Below, in pieces: positions 58,477-64,000 of a stretch of 64,000 nt of DNA; positions within the stretch are counted from its first letter, which is position 1, and each line of letters opens with the position of its first letter. Both the position numbers and the translations under genes were made by a program. Source of the stretch: Laspinema palackyanum D2a (lineage in GTDB: Bacteria; Cyanobacteriota; Cyanobacteriia; Cyanobacteriales; Laspinemataceae); the NCBI GenBank assembly GCA_025370845.1, contig JAMXFF010000014.1, forward strand, positions 16,082 through 80,081, given 5' to 3'. The notes beneath the pieces were generated by a model. It saw nothing but the letters and a program-made list of their open reading frames with translations, did not search any database and had not been told where the DNA came from.

Positions 58477-61305
58477 TTAATTCGAGGGTAACGTTGCTGT
58501 AAACAGCCTCAGGGTAGCAAAGTTCTTCAAAAAGGCATCGAAGGTGATAGTAATAAACCCATCGTTAATGTTCTTGTTCGGATCTTCCCCTGCTATCTTG
58601 TTTGCCCCATTGTCTACCCCATGTGGGTTTCGCAGTAGGATTACTTGCTGATTCTGGGCATTAACATAGGCATTGTGGACACTATAGGCATGACCTTGAT
58701 AGAGTACCCCATCATATAAGGGCTTCTCGTCATCACCGCCCAGTGTCCCAGCCGCGACATAGCCACCGCTATCCAATGTAGTTTTAATGGTCTCAAAGAT
58801 TTCATTGGGATTCAGATTTTTTACAGCGTTGGGGTTGAAAGAGTAACTCCCTGTTTCCTCGTCGATAGTTGGAGAGGGGATTAGCTGGTATTCTGGTCCG
58901 GGGGAGTTGGGATCCCAACTAAGATAGTTCGGTGTTTTCCCCGTAATCTGTAAAAGGGCTGTCCCTGGATCACCGCCGTTTATCCGGTCGTAGCCCCCTC
59001 GCCACTTGGCATAAGCGCGCTCAAAAATGGAGGCCCAGATGGGTTGCCCTAACGATTGACTCACTGGGGCCCCATCTATAGGATTCCACTTCACCCCATA
59101 CAATGAATTACCGTCGGTGACTACCTGGTTGTCTACAGTGATATTGTTTGCTTGTCCTTGATTGTTGTAGAAGGTGATGGTGTAGTTGTTGCCATTGTCG
59201 GTAATGATATTTTGGATCGCGGCACTCTGTAGGTCGTTAGCATTGCTCAGATCTGCTGCGATTTTGCCGTAGGTGGCTGTCAGGGCTGCCAAAAAGAAGC
59301 AATTGCCGAAACTACCTTGGTTCACACCACTGATGAGCTTGGAATTAATCTGACCGCCATTCAGGGGCTTGTAGATTAACGGCTTATTCTCATATACAGG
59401 TGGCGGCCCTTCAGAATCCGATGCTAAATTCAGGGTTCGGGTCGCACCCACTGAGGAATCGGTGGTCCCCTCTAACTCAACGCTACTTCCTACACTTGCA
59501 CTCCTCAGAACAGTCTGCGTCCCCGGGGCGGTGACGGTGGTATTGAGGGTATATTCCCCGATACCCGGACTATCGATACTGGTGGCATAGACTACATATT
59601 GCCCCCCTTGCTCAGGGGTGAAACTGACTTGAGCATTGTAGTTGCCGCCCTCAAAATCGATGTCATCGTTTTCTGCAACGACTTCGCCGGTGATCAAGTC
59701 CATCACCCGCAGATAAGCATCGAAATCGCTGGATTCTTGCGTGATACTTACAGTGAACCCGGCCCCGAGTTCGGGCAAGAGATAGGGGTCGGCGTAGTTG
59801 TACGGATCCTCCGGATCGAAGGCATCGTTTTGGTTCAGGGTGCCGGTGGTGGGGATACCGGGGAAGAGTGAGCTATAGCTTTCAATGCCGACACGACTAC
59901 CGGGGGAGGTAATGGAACGAATTTCGTAGGGTGTGGCGGCACCCAGAGTGGTTACATTAACGTGATAGATTCCGGAGGCGATGATATCCAGTTCGATTTC
60001 ATTTGTCCCCTGAGCAATGACCTCATCGGCGTCCAACTGGTCGTTGCCGTTGCGATCGCGCCATAGGGTGAGGTTGAGATCGGCCTCCTGGTAAGCGGTA
60101 AAGAAATCTATATATCCCCCAGCAAATACCTCCAGGCGATAGGTATCCACGGGATCGCTGCCGCCAACATAGTCATGCAATTCTACAGCACCGTCTGCTT
60201 CCAGGTTGCGTGCGCTACTGGGCCGATCGCCTGCTAAATCTCGGGCTACAGTTCCGGCAACTCCGGCTAAACTAAGGATGTAACTGGTATCTCCCTCAAA
60301 TTGCTCTACCGCGATGAAATATTGACCCGGATCGAGGGTGACGTTTTCGATGCCTTCATGGGCATTGTCCGATCGCTCTGAGGAGGTAATAATTTCCTCT
60401 CCTCCCAGTTCCCCATCCTCATCCAAATCCTGATACAGCAGCAACTCCACATCGGCACTCAATCCGGTGAGACTGAAGTCAACTATGCTGGTTTCTGTGA
60501 CCTGGAATTGGAACAAGTCCATAAAATCCCGATCGCCGACTTCCCCCTGAATGCTCACTCTGCCAGGTATCAGCCCCAGATTCCTGGCCCCCGGTTCTGT
60601 GTCGTCCCGGGTGGCACGGACGGTGCTGAAAGTCCCTGCTAGTTCTTCGGCGCTGACTCCCTGAACCCGCGCCAGAAACTCTCCGTTCGCCTTGAGGGAA
60701 ATAAACGTATCGCTGCCAACGGTTTCTAGGGTAATATCCGCTTCTGTCAGGGCATCATTCGCTCCATCGGTGAGGGCAAATACATCCCCGTCATCGTTAC
60801 TAAAGTCGGTGATCAAATCAGCAAGGTTGCGATCGCTCGTGGTATGGCGGATATCTAGGACAAACGCATCGGAACCATCATCCCCAGTCAGCGTGTCTGT
60901 CCCGGCATCTCCTGATAGGAAGTCATCACCCTGACCGCCCATCAACATATCATCACCTTTACCGCTAAAGATGATATCATTGCCGCGTTCCCCCATAAGC
61001 AGGTCTGCTCCCTCGTTCCCGAACAGGAGATCCGCTCCCCGACCCCCGTGAATCGTGTCTGCTCCCTGGAGACCCGAGATAGTATCGGCTCCAATATTGC
61101 CCAAAATGAGATCAGGATTGCCTGAACCGTCAATCCTATCCGCCCCATCCAGACCGCGAATTGTAGTGCCAATGGGTATTTCGGCTCCTACTGTAAACAC
61201 ATTGGGAGCATTGTCTAAATCAAAAAAATTATCAGCCACGGGTAGCACTCCTGATGATGGAAAAACCCAGTCCCCTTGCTTGTTCTTCGCGATCGCTCGA
61301 CCCAA
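58477..61305 (-). CDS. RTX-repeat / PPC / calpain-like cysteine protease
   Basis: 942 residues. Residues ~55-145 are glycine/aspartate nonapeptides of the hemolysin type (GGRGADLLFGNEGADLL, GGQGDDFLSGDAGTD) that bind calcium. Residues ~240-590 contain three pre-peptidase C-terminal-like beta modules (GDRDFMDLFQFQVT, DPVDTYRLEVFAG, YNAQVSFTPEQGGQYVVY). Residues ~640-942 form a calpain C2 protease core: Cys669 in QGSFGNCFFLAAL, His872 in GHAYSVHNAY and Asn893 in LLRNPHG. Secretion by a type I route is likely, since RTX proteins lack signal peptides. The start is a TTG with GGAGGG before it, and may be wrong by a few codons. Confidence 0.88.
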   Translation of the reverse strand: MGRAIAKNKQGDWVFPSSGVLPVADNFFDLDNAPNVFTVGAEIPIGTTIRGLDGADRIDGSGNPDLILGNIGADTISGLQGADTIHGGRGADLLFGNEGADLLMGERGNDIIFSGKGDDMLMGGQGDDFLSGDAGTDTLTGDDGSDAFVLDIRHTTSDRNLADLITDFSNDDGDVFALTDGANDALTEADITLETVGSDTFISLKANGEFLARVQGVSAEELAGTFSTVRATRDDTEPGARNLGLIPGRVSIQGEVGDRDFMDLFQFQVTETSIVDFSLTGLSADVELLLYQDLDEDGELGGEEIITSSERSDNAHEGIENVTLDPGQYFIAVEQFEGDTSYILSLAGVAGTVARDLAGDRPSSARNLEADGAVELHDYVGGSDPVDTYRLEVFAGGYIDFFTAYQEADLNLTLWRDRNGNDQLDADEVIAQGTNEIELDIIASGIYHVNVTTLGAATPYEIRSITSPGSRVGIESYSSLFPGIPTTGTLNQNDAFDPEDPYNYADPYLLPELGAGFTVSITQESSDFDAYLRVMDLITGEVVAENDDIDFEGGNYNAQVSFTPEQGGQYVVYATSIDSPGIGEYTLNTTVTAPGTQTVLRSASVGSSVELEGTTDSSVGATRTLNLASDSEGPPPVYENKPLIYKPLNGGQINSKLISGVNQGSFGNCFFLAALTATYGKIAADLSNANDLQSAAIQNIITDNGNNYTITFYNNQGQANNITVDNQVVTDGNSLYGVKWNPIDGAPVSQSLGQPIWASIFERAYAKWRGGYDRINGGDPGTALLQITGKTPNYLSWDPNSPGPEYQLIPSPTIDEETGSYSFNPNAVKNLNPNEIFETIKTTLDSGGYVAAGTLGGDDEKPLYDGVLYQGHAYSVHNAYVNAQNQQVILLRNPHGVDNGANKIAGEDPNKNINDGFITITFDAFLKNFATLRLFTATLPSN

Positions 61306-61601
61306 TCTCCCTCCTGAATGTGAGGTGACAAACTCTGATAAATAGGGGAGCTAACAGTCCCTAGATTAGCGTTTGTTGAAAATTCAAGATCGAGAATGAG
61401 AACGAAGGCCAAAATCCGGAACGGTTTTGGCGATCGCCTCGGCTCACAATTCGGGAAAATCTGGTTTGATAGATTAGCCTGATCTACTCTCCCACAAACA
61501 CCCTAGTCTCTCCATCGACTAAAGTCTAAGTTAAAGAGCCCTCTCAGGATGACCAAAGTCTAAGTTCCTACATTCTCTCGTTATATCGATGCGATCGCCC
61601 A
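61306..61601. other. Spacer between AAA+ gene and calpain-like gene
   Basis: 296 bp without an ORF. GACTAAAGTCTAAGTT and CCAAAGTCTAAGTTCC (61516-61568) are related to the ACTAAAGTCT arms at 32990-33032. It contains the promoter of the calpain-like gene. Confidence 0.5.
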
Positions 61602-63614
61602 TCACACCCATCCCTTCACCTCCATATCTGTCAAAGGTCTTTCTAATTTCATATATTCACTTTTTGACGCTTCGAGGATATGTTTCATCATCACGGGTTC
61701 GTTAGCATCGGCGGCAATAAAGGCGGAGTTTAAAGCAATATTGCGGATGTTTCCTCCAGCGACGTTGAGTTTACCGAGTTTAGGATAGTTTAAGCCTTGG
61801 GTTGGGGTTTGTTTGGGGAAGATGCGTCGCCAAATTTCTTCCCGTTGATTGGCGTCGGGGAAGGGGAATTGAATGACGAAGCGGATGCGGCGAAGGAAGG
61901 CTTGGTCTAAGGAACTTTTGAGGTTGGTGGTGAGGATGGCTAATCCTCGATAGGCTTCCATCCGTTGCAGGAGGTAGGCGACTTCGATGTTGGCATGGCG
62001 ATCGTGGGAGTCTTTGACTTCGCTGCGTTTACCAAATAAGGCGTCGGCTTCGTCGAAGAGGAGGATGGACCCGCCTGCTTCGGCTGAGTCGAAGACTCGG
62101 CGCAGGTTTTTCTCGGTTTCGCCGATATATTTACTAATGATGGAACTAAGATCGATGCGATACAGATCCAGGTGCAGTTCTTGGGCGATAATATCGGCGG
62201 CCATTGTTTTACCTGTACCACTGGCACCGGCAAAGAGGGCGGTGATGCCTAATCCTCGGCCACTTTTGCCGCCAAATCCCCAAGTTTCGTAAACTTTGGC
62301 CCGTTGTCGCACATGGGCGATGATTTCTCGCAGGGTGTCTCGTTGGATGTCGGGGAGTACAAGGTCCTCCCACTCGCTACCGGATTCAATGCGTTGGGCG
62401 AGGTCTTCCATGCGCGATCGCGCCTGGATGCGGCAAGTCTCCCACAGTTGGCTGCCAAAGTCGTTGCCGTTGTCGGTGGCAATCTTGTTGGTTCCTTTGG
62501 TTTTGAGGCAGGCAGCACGGATGGCGGGGGCACTGAGGCTAAAATGGGAGACTAAGGTTTCAATGTGACCGTTTAACTGCGCTGCGGCTGGACCGAGAGT
62601 GTTGACCCAGAGTTCCCGTTGTTCCTGGGACGAGGGTTGTTCGACTTCAAAGGTGATTAAGGGACGTTGCCGGGGATGGCGGCGATCGCGGCTGGTAATC
62701 AGTAAAGGATTATCATAGTTTTCGATAATGCGGGCGATCGCACTTTCTCGCGCCACATCATTGCTATCCACTTCATCACAATCTAATAGCAAGGCACTGT
62801 TATTTAAAAATGCCTCTCTCTCCCATAACCGCATCAATTCGGTGATTTCCCCCAAGGCAATGGGAATGACATCCCCTGCCATGACGTGCAGATTCCAACC
62901 GATCGCACTACAAACAGCCGAGGCGATCGCCCGTTTACTGGCAACATCACTGCCACATAATTGGACAATGGGCACCTTCCCCAACTCTTCACTCACCAGC
63001 ATTCCCGCCACCTGTTCGGCTAACTGGCGATGGGACCCACATAAACGGTCCATTTCTCCAACCTGGATGGGGATGCGGGAGACTGCTGCCACCAACCGTT
63101 CATCGGGATGCTCTATCCCGACTAAATAATGTAACACCCGTTCATCAATTCTCAGGGGACTCTGGGTCAAAGCATTCCCCACTCCAATCTCAATTAATCG
63201 CCACCGACGCAATGCGCCTACCGGCGTCAGTGCCATCCAATTCGGTGAAGGTAAGACATCTAAAGCCAGAGTAAAGGTAGGATATTGAGCTTGAGCATCC
63301 CCTTGAGCAGTAGCACAGAGTGTACCCCAAGTGCCATCCAGTTCCATCCCAGCGCATAATAGCAGGATGTCACGTTCAAAACCAGATAATCCAAAACGAT
63401 CGCCCAGTTCGTCTAAACTCGGAGGCGTGTCCAAATGCCAACCCCTTGGCTGTTCCTTTCCCGACACGAATTCTGCGGTATCAAATTCCGCCTCTGGATT
63501 CAGGCGTTGGACGTGAATCTGTAAATAGGAACGAACCCGGGCGATCGCCGCCATCAAATACTCTTGATTGGCGATCGACCAAGTTTTAGTCGGACTCATG
63601 TTGACTCCAGACAT
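61602..63614 (-). CDS. CIS-associated AAA+ ATPase (Afp15-like)
   Basis: 670 residues. The N-terminal ~400 hold a winged-helix-like and a degenerate first ATPase region (IPIQVGEMDRLCGSHRQLAE, SALLLDCDEVD, DNPLLITSRDRRHPRQRP). The active AAA+ module is at ~440-640, with Walker A GASGTGKT (463-470), Walker B ILLFDEAD (517-524), sensor 1 LTTNLK and arginine finger region FLRRIRFVIQFP. Large AAA+ ATPases of this layout are part of the CIS core set and act in assembly or cargo loading. The start abuts the stop of the preceding small gene (ATG 63614; a second ATG 15 bp later has GGAG upstream). Confidence 0.9.
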   Translation of the reverse strand: MSGVNMSPTKTWSIANQEYLMAAIARVRSYLQIHVQRLNPEAEFDTAEFVSGKEQPRGWHLDTPPSLDELGDRFGLSGFERDILLLCAGMELDGTWGTLCATAQGDAQAQYPTFTLALDVLPSPNWMALTPVGALRRWRLIEIGVGNALTQSPLRIDERVLHYLVGIEHPDERLVAAVSRIPIQVGEMDRLCGSHRQLAEQVAGMLVSEELGKVPIVQLCGSDVASKRAIASAVCSAIGWNLHVMAGDVIPIALGEITELMRLWEREAFLNNSALLLDCDEVDSNDVARESAIARIIENYDNPLLITSRDRRHPRQRPLITFEVEQPSSQEQRELWVNTLGPAAAQLNGHIETLVSHFSLSAPAIRAACLKTKGTNKIATDNGNDFGSQLWETCRIQARSRMEDLAQRIESGSEWEDLVLPDIQRDTLREIIAHVRQRAKVYETWGFGGKSGRGLGITALFAGASGTGKTMAADIIAQELHLDLYRIDLSSIISKYIGETEKNLRRVFDSAEAGGSILLFDEADALFGKRSEVKDSHDRHANIEVAYLLQRMEAYRGLAILTTNLKSSLDQAFLRRIRFVIQFPFPDANQREEIWRRIFPKQTPTQGLNYPKLGKLNVAGGNIRNIALNSAFIAADANEPVMMKHILEASKSEYMKLERPLTDMEVKGWV

Positions 63615-63839
63615 TTATCCACCAATTTCTTTAATCAAACTTTCCAAGTAACTCTGAGCTTCCTGGGGAGTCATCATCAACGCTTCCCCTTTACGCAAAA
63701 TTTCATACTTCCCCCCCCGATATCCATGACCCACAATCAACCCCATCTTAACCGCTCGATTCCCCAACTCATTTAACTGATTGATACTCATCATATCAAC
63801 CTCTTGATTCAGCCGTTTTTTCAACTCTTCTTCATTCAT
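63615..63839 (-). CDS. Small helical protein coupled to the AAA+ gene
   Basis: 74 residues (NEEELKKRLNQEVDMMSINQ, AVKMGLIVGHGYRGGKYEIL). Its stop codon touches the ATPase start, so translational coupling is likely. It has a winged-helix-like pattern of helices followed by a short beta hairpin (YRGGKYEILRKGEALMMTP), but no family is recognised. Probably a CIS accessory protein, judged by position only. Confidence 0.7.
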   Translation of the reverse strand: MNEEELKKRLNQEVDMMSINQLNELGNRAVKMGLIVGHGYRGGKYEILRKGEALMMTPQEAQSYLESLIKEIGG

Positions 63840-63844
63840 GATTT

Positions 63845-63930
63845 TGTCCTTTGTTATAGGTCATTGGTCAATTGTCATTAGTCAATTCTCCAGTCTCCAT
63901 TCTCCCTTGTCAATTGTCAATTGTCAATTT
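63845..63930. repeat. STRR-like heptamer repeats
   Basis: GGTCATTGGTCAATTGTCAT and CAATTGTCAATTGTCAATTT units lie between the small AAA-partner gene and the gene at the right edge. Confidence 0.88.
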
Positions 63931-63935
63931 CACCC

Positions 63936-64000
63936 TTACCGAATTACCATCTTAGGCTCAGTATAACGATTAAAATTAGGACTGTTTGGATCCGAATCCA
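63936..64000 (-). CDS. C-terminal end of a gene running in from the right edge
   Basis: Twenty sense codons on the minus strand end in DSDPNSPNFNRYTEPKMVIR and TAA at 63936. It is in line with the AAA+ operon and likely another CIS or accessory gene, but too short to identify. Confidence 0.5.
   Translation of the reverse strand, partial: DSDPNSPNFNRYTEPKMVIR

Overview
The window looks like chromosomal DNA of a filamentous, Oscillatoriales-like cyanobacterium. The reasons are the very frequent GCGATCGC (HIP1) octamers, a CrtR-type carotene hydroxylase, a cyanobacterial pyruvate kinase with a C-terminal phosphohistidine-like domain, pentapeptide-repeat, TPR and SLH proteins, and heptamer-type repeats (units like GACAAAT and GTCATTG) between genes. 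I see no rRNA, tRNA, CRISPR array or complete insertion sequence.

Region 1 (1-24.4 kb) is mostly housekeeping or accessory chromosome. In order: the N-terminal part of a giant DUF4347 surface protein running off the left edge; an S66 LD-carboxypeptidase; a membrane HEAT-repeat protein; a DMT exporter; SppA; chorismate mutase AroH; CrtR; pyruvate kinase; a frameshifted two-part small gene; an S15/CocE hydrolase; a UMF1-type MFS transporter; a Rieske oxygenase; an SLH beta-helix protein; DUF1802; an aldo/keto reductase; a degenerate ADP-ribosylglycohydrolase-like protein; and a secreted pentapeptide protein.

Region 2 (24.4-48.9 kb, almost all on +) is a contractile injection system (CIS) locus of the extracellular/thylakoid-anchored type. 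It holds a tube protein, a CIS_tube/Afp7-like adaptor, a VgrG-like spike, a PAAR tip, a gp25 wedge, baseplate J, tail protein I and a DUF4159 protein. Unusual membrane partners are interleaved or flanking: a zinc-ribbon/pseudokinase/TM/periplasmic-binding fusion, a Cache-HAMP-cyclic-nucleotide-binding protein without an output domain, and two related Ig-like/TM proteins, one carrying a seven-bladed WD40 propeller. Secreted pentapeptide and TPR proteins close the block. No sheath, tape-measure or tube-terminator gene is in the window, so the locus is either split or continues beyond the right edge.

Region 3 (49-58 kb) is a cargo region. Two near-duplicate HTH genes bracket one DUF4157 (HExxH) cargo protein with a YbjN-like putative chaperone, and the second copy also precedes a second DUF4157 cargo. 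That second cargo carries five annexin-type repeats with intact type II calcium-ligand spacing and a glycine-rich hydrophobic tail. The two cargos share their N-terminal ~100 residues.

Region 4 (58-64 kb) is on the minus strand. It holds a decayed 3' fragment of a second AAA+ gene, an RTX/PPC/calpain-like cysteine protease, the intact CIS-type AAA+ ATPase with a small partner gene, and the last codons of another gene at the right edge. The most interesting item is the annexin-bearing CIS cargo inside a regulator-bracketed, apparently exchangeable module, with a predicted calcium-binding calpain-type protease nearby.
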